A DNA stretch of 64,000 nucleotides. Origin: Flavobacterium sp. FEMGT703F (GTDB lineage: Bacteria; Bacteroidota; Bacteroidia; Flavobacteriales; Flavobacteriaceae). Positions 53,993 to 62,614 of the stretch are shown one piece after another. The position numbers and the translations under genes were made by a program. Every line of letters begins with the position of its first letter. Within the stretch, counting starts at the first letter, position 1. The DNA is taken from contig PGCN01000018.1 in assembly GCA_002786385.1 (NCBI GenBank), positions 1 to 64,000 on the forward strand. The letters run 5' to 3'. Under the pieces are notes generated by a model. It was not told where the DNA came from. It saw nothing but the letters and a program-made list of their open reading frames with translations, and searched no databases.

Positions 53993-55495
53993 CTATTTTA
54001 CGTCTTGCATTAATTTTTTAACCAAAGGAGAAATCACTATAAGCACAATTCCGGCAACTAAGGCATAAATGGCCAATTGTTGATAGCCATCAGCATAGGT
54101 ATTTAATTTCTCCAAATTGGAAGCATTTTCAGAAGCTTCAGCGATGTTTGCCCCAAGCAATCCGGCAAAATACTGACCATAGGCACTGGCTAAAAACCAC
54201 ATTCCCATTATCACTGCTTGTGTTTTTTGAGGCGACAATTTAGTCATCGCTGACATCCCAATTGGAGACAAACAAAGTTCACCAAAAGTGATGATAAACC
54301 AACCGAAAGTGAAAATCCCAAGAGAAGTTCTTCCGTTAATATCTGCAAAGAATTTGGTGTAATAGAAAATCCAGAAACCGGCGGCTAAAAATACGAATGC
54401 TAAACCGAATTTAATTACCGTATTGGGCTCAATTTTTCGTTTCGCCATCCAAAGCCAAACCAAACCGACCAAGGCTGCAAAACCAATAACAAAAAGTGAA
54501 TTGGCTGAATTATTAACGCCGTTAGGACTTAATTCTAATCCGAAAATATGATTATTGAGGTTGTTGGCAGCATACAAACTTAATGAACCGCCGCTTTGTT
54601 CAAAAAATGCCCAGAAGAAGATGGAAAAAATGATAAAAACCAAAGCTGCTAATAACTTCTTATTCTCAACAACAGAGAAATTTTTCATTTCATAAAACAA
54701 ATACAAAATAGAAGCCGGACCTATAAACATCATAAAATAATCTGTATACTCTGTATTGGCAACCATAATTATTATCACCGGGACTATAGCTAATGAGCCA
54801 ACGAAAGTCAAGATTTCGTATACTTTTCTTTTAGAAGCCTCCAAATCCTTCAAAGGTGACAAACCTATGCTGCCCAAACTTTTCTGAGTTTGAGTAAACG
54901 TCAACAAACTGATAATCATTACTACAGCAGCAAAGCCAAAACCAACGTTCCATCTTAAACTCTCCGGCACCAAAGATTGCCAAAGAGAGCCTTCGGCAAC
55001 AGCAATACAAATATAACCGCCAATGAGAGCACCCAAATTTACACCCATGTAAAAAAAGGAAAATCCTGCATCACGTCGGGGATCACCATCCCTGTAAAGT
55101 TGTCCGACCATAGAAGAAATATTCGGCTTAAAAAAACCCGTTCCCACTATGGTAAAGCCTAATCCTATAAAAAAGAAATTTTTAGGATCAACAGCCAAAA
55201 TCACACTTCCGATAATCATTAAAATCCCACCCCAAAAAAGTGATTTTCGCAAACCTAAAATTTTATCAGCAAACAAGCCACCAATGAAGGTAAAGGCATA
55301 AACCCAAGCTTGGGTTGCGCCATATTGCAGATTAGCTACTTTCTCGTTCATGGCCAAATGTTGCACCATAAAAACCACCAGCATACCTCGCATACCGTAG
55401 AAACAAAAACGTTCCCACATCTCACTAAAAAACAAATACCAAAGCTGTTTTGGGTATTTCCCTTTAAAATTTTGAATCTCTTCTAATGTTGTCAT
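53993..55495 (-). CDS. POT-family proton-coupled peptide transporter (1)
   Basis: The 500-residue inner-membrane protein imports di- and tripeptides with protons. It has the POT signatures EMWERFCFYGMRGMLVVFM at the first helix, GTGFFKPNISSMVGQLY (PTR2 motif) near residue 120 and GELCLSPIGMSAMTKLSP near 405. It has about 14 helices. It begins two bases downstream of the stop of the next POT gene, so it is in the same operon. Confidence 0.94.
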   Translation of the reverse strand: MTTLEEIQNFKGKYPKQLWYLFFSEMWERFCFYGMRGMLVVFMVQHLAMNEKVANLQYGATQAWVYAFTFIGGLFADKILGLRKSLFWGGILMIIGSVILAVDPKNFFFIGLGFTIVGTGFFKPNISSMVGQLYRDGDPRRDAGFSFFYMGVNLGALIGGYICIAVAEGSLWQSLVPESLRWNVGFGFAAVVMIISLLTFTQTQKSLGSIGLSPLKDLEASKRKVYEILTFVGSLAIVPVIIIMVANTEYTDYFMMFIGPASILYLFYEMKNFSVVENKKLLAALVFIIFSIFFWAFFEQSGGSLSLYAANNLNNHIFGLELSPNGVNNSANSLFVIGFAALVGLVWLWMAKRKIEPNTVIKFGLAFVFLAAGFWIFYYTKFFADINGRTSLGIFTFGWFIITFGELCLSPIGMSAMTKLSPQKTQAVIMGMWFLASAYGQYFAGLLGANIAEASENASNLEKLNTYADGYQQLAIYALVAGIVLIVISPLVKKLMQDVK

Positions 55496-55496
55496 C

Positions 55497-57155
55497 TTAA
55501 TTTATTCCTTTTTCTTTCATTACTTTATTCAGTTGTTTCAGCAAAGCAAACATCAAAAGAGTAGCAAACATTAATAGTGCAAAGTTTACCCAAAAGAAGT
55601 TGGCTTTGTTGTCGTAGGTATCCCATAAACTGGCGAGTACGCCCGACATTTTATTCCCGATAGAGGTTGACAAAAACCAACCGCCCATCATTAAAGACGT
55701 GATATTTTTTGGAGAAAGTTTGGACACCACAGACAATCCCATCGGACTTAAAAATAATTCTCCGATAGTAATCACACCATAATTGGCTACCAACCACCAA
55801 ACGGAAACTTTCTCAGTGCCGTTATTACCAATTTGCACCGCCGCTACCATAACCAATACGGATAACGCTGATATTAATAGTCCAAACGCTATTTTGGTTG
55901 GCGTAGAAGGTTCTTTTTTTCTGCTGCGCAGAAAGGTAAAAAAGGCCACTACTAAAGGAGTCAAAATGATAACCCAGCCCGGATTGATGGACTGACTCAA
56001 ATTGGTTGCCCAAATACTTATTTTACTGCCTTCCTCAGGCTTTTTATCTTCTTTTACATTTCTGAAATAAATCGGATAATCGACTACTTTCTTAACCGCT
56101 CCATTTTCTTTTTGCAAACGGAAACCGGCATCGTACAATTCGGTTGAATCCTTTTTGTATTCGACTTCTTTAGCCAATTTTAAACTATTGAAAACCGTTT
56201 GTGTTGTTCCGGTAATTTCTCTGTCCGTATACCGATCTGCCCAAGTATTTAAAGCAGAACCGTTCAACTTGAATACAGCCCAGAACAAGATTACTACTGC
56301 AAAAATGGCTAATAATGCTCCTATTGGTCGTTTGTCTTCGCTTTTGGCTTTAAAGTACAAACTGCCGTAGAAGAAAATGACCGGGATACAAGCAAAGATA
56401 AAAGCATCGGTACTGTCGGAACCGAAGATATAGCTGTCTAAATTAGTATCAGACTGAATTCCTTTGATTAACCAACCGATAACGCCAAAGATTACTGAAG
56501 GCAAAAGGATAAACAATACAATTTTATAAAAAGGCATATCCCCTTCCTGAACTCCTTTTTTCTCTGTTTTATCACCATAGTGTTTGGTTCCCATCAAGAA
56601 AACTACTACTCCGATAAACATCCCGATTCCGGCTGCCATAAAAGCATATTGCCATCCCAACAGGATTTGCAGTGCTGCGCCGAAGAAGTTACAAATAAAG
56701 GCGCCGACATTAATCCCCATGTAGAAGATGTTATAGCCTTCGTCTTTTTTGTCTTTGTATTGGTCGTCGTTGTAAAAGTTCCCCAATAATGTGGAAATGT
56801 TAGGCTTGAAAAATCCGTTCCCCAAAATCACCAAGGTCATGGCTAAATACAACATGGTTTTATCGTGTATACCCATCAACATATAGCCCGCACCCATCAT
56901 TAATCCACCTATGACTATGGATTTTTTATATCCAAAATAACGGTCGGCTATCAAACCGCCAATAAACGGTGTTAAGAAAACCAAGGCGATAAAAGTCCCG
57001 TACAAATCGGAGGCTTCTTTCTCGGTCATAGCAAATCCGGCCTCGACATCTTTGAGGTATAGCGTAAAAATACCAATCATTAAATAGTAACCGAATCGCT
57101 CCCACATTTCGGATAAAAACAAATAAGGCAGTGCTTTAGGATGACTTTTCCACAT
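55497..57155 (-). CDS. POT-family proton-coupled peptide transporter (2)
   Basis: This 552-residue paralogue has EMWERFGYYLMIGIFTLYL, GNGFFKPNISTLLGNFY and GELFLSPMGLSVVSKLSP. Compared with copy 1 it has an enlarged polar loop (about residues 310-385, YTDREITGTTQTVFNSLK and on), which suggests an extra extracytoplasmic or cytoplasmic segment between helices. Confidence 0.94.
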   Translation of the reverse strand: MWKSHPKALPYLFLSEMWERFGYYLMIGIFTLYLKDVEAGFAMTEKEASDLYGTFIALVFLTPFIGGLIADRYFGYKKSIVIGGLMMGAGYMLMGIHDKTMLYLAMTLVILGNGFFKPNISTLLGNFYNDDQYKDKKDEGYNIFYMGINVGAFICNFFGAALQILLGWQYAFMAAGIGMFIGVVVFLMGTKHYGDKTEKKGVQEGDMPFYKIVLFILLPSVIFGVIGWLIKGIQSDTNLDSYIFGSDSTDAFIFACIPVIFFYGSLYFKAKSEDKRPIGALLAIFAVVILFWAVFKLNGSALNTWADRYTDREITGTTQTVFNSLKLAKEVEYKKDSTELYDAGFRLQKENGAVKKVVDYPIYFRNVKEDKKPEEGSKISIWATNLSQSINPGWVIILTPLVVAFFTFLRSRKKEPSTPTKIAFGLLISALSVLVMVAAVQIGNNGTEKVSVWWLVANYGVITIGELFLSPMGLSVVSKLSPKNITSLMMGGWFLSTSIGNKMSGVLASLWDTYDNKANFFWVNFALLMFATLLMFALLKQLNKVMKEKGIN

Positions 57156-57176
57156 AATTTTTTGATTTAAAAAAAC

Positions 57177-57203
57177 AAACCTACAAGGGTTACTTGTAGG
57201 TTT
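57177..57203 (-). terminator. Terminator after POT gene 3
   Basis: AAACCTACAAG and CTTGTAGGTTT pair over 11 bp with a 5-base loop, and on the minus strand a U-rich run follows. It may reduce read-through from the third transporter gene into the second. Confidence 0.8.
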
Positions 57204-57235
57204 GAAAGATATAAAAATATTTTAATATGAGACGA

Positions 57236-58954
57236 CTAGGTAATGCCGTTCATCATTTTCTTCAATCTTGGAGATAACAAGGCTAAAATGATAGCTGCGA
57301 TACCACAAAGCACAACGAACACCATGAAAAACTCATATAAATTATGAATTTCAAATCCGGCAAAAGAAGTATTTTCTAATGGCAACTGTTCTTTTTCAAA
57401 CAAGGCTACTTGTTCCGGTGTCAAAGTGATTTTTTTATCTAAAACATCTTGTAAATTGATTCCTAATTTTTCCGCTTTGGCAAATTTATCGCCTGTAGCC
57501 GGAATGATTGCACCCAACGACCCAGCCAAGGCATAACCGGCAGCATTGGAAATAAAGAACACCCCATACAATAGAGAAGCAAATCTTTTAGGGGCTAATT
57601 TACCTACCAAAGACAATCCGATAGGAGACAAACACAACTCACCCAAGGTTTGGATAAAGTACAACAACATCAACCATTTAATGGCCAACAAGCCTGAATT
57701 CCCAAGATCTTTCACGTTATGGGCGATGATGAAATAACTCAAAGCGATTAACGCCAAACCAATGGCTTGTTTTAAAGGAGAAACCGGCTCTTTACCGTTG
57801 GCTCTCAATTTATCCCATAATAAACTGAAAGGTAAAGCCATCATGACTACAAAGATTCCGTTGAAAATTTGCACCATTGAAGGCGGCATATTCCAACCGA
57901 AAATATTTCTGTCGGTTTGATTGTCGGCAATAAACGTTAGGGAAGAACCTGCTTGTTCAAAAGCTGCCCAGAAGAAAATGATAAAGAATGAAACAATATA
58001 GATAACCCAAATTCTCTGTCTTTCTACTTTAGTTTCGGCTGAACTCATAATCAAGTAAGCCAAAGCAATTCCGGCAGAATAGATAAACGGATAAATGATT
58101 CCTTTGATTAATTGACCCATTTCAACTGAAGAAAAACCAAACTCACCAACCAAAATGTATCGGAACACAAAGAACAAAACTGCGAATAATACAAAAGCGA
58201 TACCGATTGCTTTACCTGTAAATTGTGCTGTTTGTGTTTCTCCTTCCTCGTAATCGTCGGCTACATTATTTTTTGGCAATCCTCCAATTGGTCTTCCTTC
58301 CGGAGTAACAACATATTTATTCTTCAACAAAAAGAAAATCACTGTCCCAATAATCATCGCAACAGATGCAGCCAAAAAACCCCATTTAAAAGCAAAAATA
58401 TCGCGAACTCCGGTATCTGCATCTTTAACATCTCCAACCCATGGACAGATAAACTGACCTAAAAACGCTCCGATATTAATTCCCATGTAGAAAATAGTAA
58501 ATGCCGAATCCAATTTGTTTTTTTCTTGTTTTGGATACAAACTACCAACCATTGAAGAAATATTCGGTTTAAAGAAACCGTTTCCGAAGATTATGATAAA
58601 TAAGGCTATCCACATGAACATCTTGGCACTACCGATACTGGAATCAAAGGTAGAAGCACTAATAAACAATAAGAATTGTCCAATAGCCATCAGCGTTCCT
58701 CCCAACATGATACTGTATCTGTTTCCGATGTATTTATCGGAAATGAATCCGCCCAAAAGTGGAGTCAAATAACAAAGTGCTAAAAATCCACCGTAGATAA
58801 TGGCTGCATCTGCTTCTTTAATCAATAATGAATTCACCATGAATAAAGTTAGAATCGCTCGCATTCCGTAGAAGTTGAATCGTTCCCACATCTCGGTTCC
58901 GAATAGCACCCAAAGTCCTTTTGGATGTCCTGTTTTTACTGTAGTTTCACTCAT
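57236..58954 (-). CDS. POT-family proton-coupled peptide transporter (3)
   Basis: The 572-residue paralogue has EMWERFNFYGMRAILTLFM, GNGFFKPNISSMVGSLYP and GELCLSPIGLSLVGKLAP. A cytoplasmic-type insert with ITLTPEQVALFEKEQLPLEN near residue 515 is not found in the other two. The gene follows dpp4 after 27 bases, linking peptide release to uptake. Confidence 0.94.
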   Translation of the reverse strand: MSETTVKTGHPKGLWVLFGTEMWERFNFYGMRAILTLFMVNSLLIKEADAAIIYGGFLALCYLTPLLGGFISDKYIGNRYSIMLGGTLMAIGQFLLFISASTFDSSIGSAKMFMWIALFIIIFGNGFFKPNISSMVGSLYPKQEKNKLDSAFTIFYMGINIGAFLGQFICPWVGDVKDADTGVRDIFAFKWGFLAASVAMIIGTVIFFLLKNKYVVTPEGRPIGGLPKNNVADDYEEGETQTAQFTGKAIGIAFVLFAVLFFVFRYILVGEFGFSSVEMGQLIKGIIYPFIYSAGIALAYLIMSSAETKVERQRIWVIYIVSFFIIFFWAAFEQAGSSLTFIADNQTDRNIFGWNMPPSMVQIFNGIFVVMMALPFSLLWDKLRANGKEPVSPLKQAIGLALIALSYFIIAHNVKDLGNSGLLAIKWLMLLYFIQTLGELCLSPIGLSLVGKLAPKRFASLLYGVFFISNAAGYALAGSLGAIIPATGDKFAKAEKLGINLQDVLDKKITLTPEQVALFEKEQLPLENTSFAGFEIHNLYEFFMVFVVLCGIAAIILALLSPRLKKMMNGIT

Positions 58955-58981
58955 AAAATTGGTTTTAGTTTATTAGGTTGA

Positions 58982-61150
58982 TTATAAATTTTCTTTGATA
59001 AAATTAGTCATTTTGTTATACAACTGAATTCGGGTTTTGCCACCGTAAATTCCGTGATTTTTGTCGGGATAAATCGCCCAATCGAATTGTTTGTTGGCTT
59101 GTACCAAGGCTTCTACCATTTGCATAGTGTTTTGTACATGTACGTTATCGTCGGCTGTACCGTGAATCAAAAGGAATTTGCCTTTCAATTTATTCACGTG
59201 ATTGATCGGCGAATTATCATCGTAACCACTGGCATTTTCTTGAGGCGTTTGCATGTATCGTTCGGTGTAAATGCTATCGTAAAAACGCCAGTTCGTAACC
59301 GGAGCTACTGCAATGGCCATTTTGAAAACATCAGCACCTTTAAACAAACAATTGCTACTCATGAATCCGCCATAAGACCAGCCAAAGATACCTATTCTGG
59401 TTTTATCAACATAAGCATAATTCCCAATGACTTTAGCCGCATCAATTTGGTCTTCGACTTCGAATTTTCCTAACTCTTTTTGAGTGCATTTTTTAAATTC
59501 GGCACCTTTGAAACCAGTTCCTCTTCCGTCCACACAAGCCACGATATAGCCTTGTTGTGACAACATCATGAACCAGTAATCGTTCGCATTCAACCATTGA
59601 TTGGCCACTTGCTGTGAACCGGGTCCTGAATATTGGAACATAAAAACAGGATACTTCTTAGACGCATCAAAGTCTTTCGGTTTGATCATCCAAGCATTTA
59701 GTTTGTGCCCTTTTTCTGTGGTTAACTCAAAGAACTCCTTTGTAGGCAAATCGTATTTCTTAACTTTTTCAGCCAAGGCTTTGTTGTCGATAATAGTTTG
59801 AATTACTTTTCCGTCTTTAGCGTTGTTTAAAGTGTGAATGGTAGGTTGGCTAACGCTGGAATACGAATTGATAAAATATTGGAAATTCGGACTGAAAGTC
59901 GCATTATTGGTTCCGATTTGACTGGACAGCTTCACTTTGTTTTTGCCGTCTAATCCGATACGGTACACATCACGAACAATAGAACCTTTTTCCACCGATT
60001 GATAGAAAACCGTTTTTGTTTTTTCGTCAAAGCCATAGTAAGCGGTAACTTCCCAAGGTCCTTTAGTAATTTGGGTTTTTAGTTTTCCGGTTTTGTCATA
60101 TAAATAAATATGATTGTAGCCGTCTTTTTCAGAAGTCCAAATAAAACTGTTGTCTTTCAGGAATGTCAAATTATCGGTAACATCTACATAAGCTTTGTCT
60201 TTTTCGTTTAAAACCACTTTAGCAGCAGCGGTATTGCCGTCAACAAACAACAAATCCAAATTGTCTTGATGACGATTTAACACTTGTGCTGAAAGGATAT
60301 TAGCGTCGTTAGTCCATTTTAAACGGGCAATGTAGAAATCATTGTAATTACTCAAATTAACCGTTTTGGCAGCATTCGAAGCCACATCATAAATGTGCAA
60401 AGAAACCAAAGCGTTTTTCTCTCCGGCTTTCGGGTATTTGAAAGTCTCTACCGTAGGATACAAGTCTTTTTTGAAAATATTCATCGAAAACTCAGGTACT
60501 GCTGTTTCGTCGAAACGGATGTAAGCTAACTTTTTGCTGTCGGCACTCCAATCGTAAGCTCTTACAAAGGCAAACTCTTCCTCGTAAACCCAGTCGGTAA
60601 TCCCGTTAATGATGCTGTTTTTCTTACCGTCCGAAGTGACTTGCGTTGTTTTTCCTGAAGCAATATCGAAAATGTACAAATTGTTGGCTTTGGCAAAACC
60701 GATTTTAGATCCGTCAGGCGAAAATGTTGGCTCTTGAACTTGCTCTAATACCTTGGTTAACTTTTGAGTGGTTAAGTTATACAAGAAATAATCGGCTGTA
60801 AAGGAATGACGAAAAATCGGATTGGTATTATTGGCCAAAAGCAACTGCTTTTCGTCGGCACTAAAAACAAAACTATCGATACCGTTGGCCAATTCTGGGA
60901 ATTTTTTGGTATCGATAATCGTGGCTACTTTTTGAAGTGTGGCAAAATCATGTAAATCAATTTGCATGCTGCGGGTACTTCTGTCAAAGTTCAAAACCGC
61001 ATATTGATTGGTGTTTTTCATGGCGAAGAGTTCCTCCATGTTTTCAGCTCTGAAAGCACCCCCGTAAATTTCTTCTACACTTATTTTTTGTTGTGCCACT
61101 GTAACCCAAGCGGATAAGAGCAAAAGGACTAAAATTGAATTCGATTTCAT
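58982..61150 (-). CDS. Dipeptidyl peptidase IV (S9B)
   Basis: This exported serine peptidase (signal peptide MKSNSILVLLLLSAWVTVAQ) removes X-Pro/X-Ala dipeptides from N-termini. The 722 residues comprise an eight-bladed propeller (about 40-470) with the DPP4-type double-Glu motif in DWVYEEEFAF. The alpha/beta-hydrolase domain has the nucleophile in FGWSYGGFMSSN, Asp in GTADDNVH and His in KNHGIYGG. The product dipeptides are natural substrates for the POT transporters downstream. Confidence 0.95.
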   Translation of the reverse strand: MKSNSILVLLLLSAWVTVAQQKISVEEIYGGAFRAENMEELFAMKNTNQYAVLNFDRSTRSMQIDLHDFATLQKVATIIDTKKFPELANGIDSFVFSADEKQLLLANNTNPIFRHSFTADYFLYNLTTQKLTKVLEQVQEPTFSPDGSKIGFAKANNLYIFDIASGKTTQVTSDGKKNSIINGITDWVYEEEFAFVRAYDWSADSKKLAYIRFDETAVPEFSMNIFKKDLYPTVETFKYPKAGEKNALVSLHIYDVASNAAKTVNLSNYNDFYIARLKWTNDANILSAQVLNRHQDNLDLLFVDGNTAAAKVVLNEKDKAYVDVTDNLTFLKDNSFIWTSEKDGYNHIYLYDKTGKLKTQITKGPWEVTAYYGFDEKTKTVFYQSVEKGSIVRDVYRIGLDGKNKVKLSSQIGTNNATFSPNFQYFINSYSSVSQPTIHTLNNAKDGKVIQTIIDNKALAEKVKKYDLPTKEFFELTTEKGHKLNAWMIKPKDFDASKKYPVFMFQYSGPGSQQVANQWLNANDYWFMMLSQQGYIVACVDGRGTGFKGAEFKKCTQKELGKFEVEDQIDAAKVIGNYAYVDKTRIGIFGWSYGGFMSSNCLFKGADVFKMAIAVAPVTNWRFYDSIYTERYMQTPQENASGYDDNSPINHVNKLKGKFLLIHGTADDNVHVQNTMQMVEALVQANKQFDWAIYPDKNHGIYGGKTRIQLYNKMTNFIKENL

Positions 61151-61262
61151 TGTAAAGATGACTGGTTAAAGACGTCAATTTTAGTGAAAATTTTACAATT
61201 GACCTCTTATTTTTGTGTTAAATGCGTTTTTCAGGTATTTTTTACTTGTAAAATTAGTAAAA

Positions 61263-61345
61263 ACAAAAAACCCCGATAATTGCTTATCGAGGTTTTGTGG
61301 TGGTATCTCCAGCCCCGAAGCTTCGGGGGAACCAGGGACAAAAGG
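61263..61345 (-). repeat. Duplicated tRNA-Phe 3' end and terminator (left copy)
   Basis: Positions 61263-61312 match 61644-61694 almost base for base: the terminator hairpin CCCCGATAATTGCTTATCGA and on, the CCA end and the 3' acceptor strand. Positions 61330-61340 then match 61701-61711 (T-arm, AACCAGGGACA). The six bases GAATCG between them in the tRNA are replaced here by CCCCGAAGCTTCGGGGG. It is a partial, non-functional tRNA copy. Its hairpin at 61267-61296 can terminate the GIY-YIG gene. Confidence 0.85.
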
Positions 61346-61346
61346 A

Positions 61347-61634
61347 TTACAATTTATTTTTTGATATAATTTCATCCAAAATTTTAGGATTCTCGATAAT
61401 CTTTTGAATGAATATTTTACTCTTCATCCTCTTGATGAATTTTTCAAGTGAAAGAGATTGGCTTTTTGAACTACACTCAAACGACATAACTACTTCCCAA
61501 TCTTCAGCTATCTTGGTAAAAGAACCTTCATACGAATGATTGTTATGCTTCAATAATCTTAACGCTATGTTATCCGTTTCACCAACGTAGAATTTATTGA
61601 CTTTGGGAGAATAAATGATGTACAAGTAATGCAT
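61347..61634 (-). CDS. GIY-YIG nuclease family protein (single domain)
   Basis: The start is set at ATG 61634, giving MHYLYIIYSPKVNKFYVGETDN, the GIY-YIG motif at the N-terminus as in UPF0213-like proteins. The earlier in-frame ATG lies in the tRNA. The 95 residues keep the Arg of ALRLLKHNN and the Glu of LEKFIKRMKS expected in the active site. The gene lies between two copies of the tRNA-Phe 3' end plus terminator, and its stop codon touches the left copy. Whether it acts as a repair, restriction or homing nuclease is unknown. Confidence 0.88.
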   Translation of the reverse strand: MHYLYIIYSPKVNKFYVGETDNIALRLLKHNNHSYEGSFTKIAEDWEVVMSFECSSKSQSLSLEKFIKRMKSKIFIQKIIENPKILDEIISKNKL

Positions 61635-61645
61635 ATAAATATAAC

Positions 61646-61678
61646 AAAAAAACCCCGATAATTGCTTATCGAGGTTTT
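61646..61678 (-). terminator. Terminator of tRNA-Phe
   Basis: On the minus strand AAAACCTCGATAA pairs with TTATCGGGGTT across a 4-base loop, followed by a U run. The same hairpin is repeated at 61267-61296. Confidence 0.85.
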
Positions 61679-61679
61679 G

Positions 61680-61755
61680 TGGTGGTATCTCCAGGAATCG
61701 AACCAGGGACACATGGATTTTCAGTCCATTGCTCTACCAACTGAGCTAAGATACC
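61680..61755 (-). tRNA. tRNA-Phe (anticodon GAA), CCA encoded
   Basis: The 73-base body (61683-61755) begins GGTATCTTAGCTCAGTTGG on the minus strand. It has a 7-bp acceptor stem (GGTATCT/AGATACC), D-arm, anticodon loop CTGAAAA with GAA, T-arm with GGTTCGATTCC, and discriminator A. CCA follows directly in the DNA (61682-61680). Confidence 0.95.
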
Positions 61756-61799
61756 ATTTTTGCTTTACATCGAGGGCCATGCCTTCTGTGTTGCGGGTG

Positions 61800-61830
61800 C
61801 AAATATAGAACGATTTTTAATTTATCCAAA
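61800..61830 (-). promoter_or_regulatory. Promoter of tRNA-Phe
   Basis: On the minus strand TTTG (61830-61827), a 19-base spacer and TATATTTG (61807-61800) match the consensus exactly. It predicts a primary transcript starting near 61794. Confidence 0.8.
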
Positions 61831-61882
61831 ACAAATAATAAAAAAAAACTATTCTTACCTTAGCCTACTAAAATATACCGCC

Positions 61883-62614
61883 ATGCTTTTAGCCGTTGAT
61901 GTTGGAAATACCTTAATTAAAAGCGCTGTCTTTGAACACAATACTATTTTAGAGCTATTCCACACAGAACCTAAAGAAATCGTTGAAAAAATAAATTTTA
62001 TTTTGGGGTCATACCCCAAAATTGACGTTTTGGTGCTCTCATCAGTAGGAAACCTGAACAAAAATGCCTTTGAATCTTTTAAAGATAAAGTCACTATTTA
62101 TGAAATTTCACGACATCATCGTTTCCCTTTTCAAAACTTATACAGTACACCTGAAACGTTAGGATTAGACCGGATGATTCTCGCTGCGGGTGCGGTATTA
62201 CAATTTCCCAAACAAAATAGGTTGGTAATCGACATCGGAACTTGCATCACTTACGACTTCATCAATGAAGAAGACCAATATTTGGGTGGCGCCATTTCTC
62301 CGGGAATCAGGCTGCGTTATGAATCATTACATCACTTCACGGCCAAATTACCCTTACTGACCAAAAAGCAACCGGAAAACACAATTGGAAATTCCACTAA
62401 CGAATCCATACATTCCGGTGTAATAAACGGGATTGCTCACGAAATTGATGGCTTTATCGAAGCGTATCAATCGCAATACGCTAAATTTATCATAATTTTA
62501 ACGGGAGGCGATGCAGATTTTTTGGCTAAACAATTAAAAAATACCATATTTGCCAATTCAAATTTTCTGTTGGAAAGTTTGAACCAAACATTTCAATACA
62601 ATCAAAATGATTAA
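61883..62614 (+). CDS. coaX: Type III pantothenate kinase
   Basis: It phosphorylates pantothenate, the first step of coenzyme A synthesis. The start is set at ATG 61883, as MLLAVDVGNTLIKSAVF is the family N-terminus and the longer frame runs into the tRNA region. The 243 residues show the ASKHA motifs LLAVDVGNT, GLDRMILAAGAV, VIDIGTCITYDFINEE, LGGAISPGIRLRYESLHHFTAKLP and IILTGGDADFLAKQL. It overlaps the next gene by eight bases. Confidence 0.96.
   Translation: MLLAVDVGNTLIKSAVFEHNTILELFHTEPKEIVEKINFILGSYPKIDVLVLSSVGNLNKNAFESFKDKVTIYEISRHHRFPFQNLYSTPETLGLDRMILAAGAVLQFPKQNRLVIDIGTCITYDFINEEDQYLGGAISPGIRLRYESLHHFTAKLPLLTKKQPENTIGNSTNESIHSGVINGIAHEIDGFIEAYQSQYAKFIIILTGGDADFLAKQLKNTIFANSNFLLESLNQTFQYNQND

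Noticed and set aside
61263..61345. A second tRNA-Phe gene
   Set aside because: Only the 3' third of a tRNA is present and its T-arm is interrupted by a palindrome, so no cloverleaf can form.
61193..61375. 60-codon minus-strand frame downstream of the GIY-YIG gene
   Set aside because: It runs through the duplicated tRNA remnant and terminator. The resemblance to the next frame (EIPPQNLDKQLSGFF) is only the repeat translated twice.
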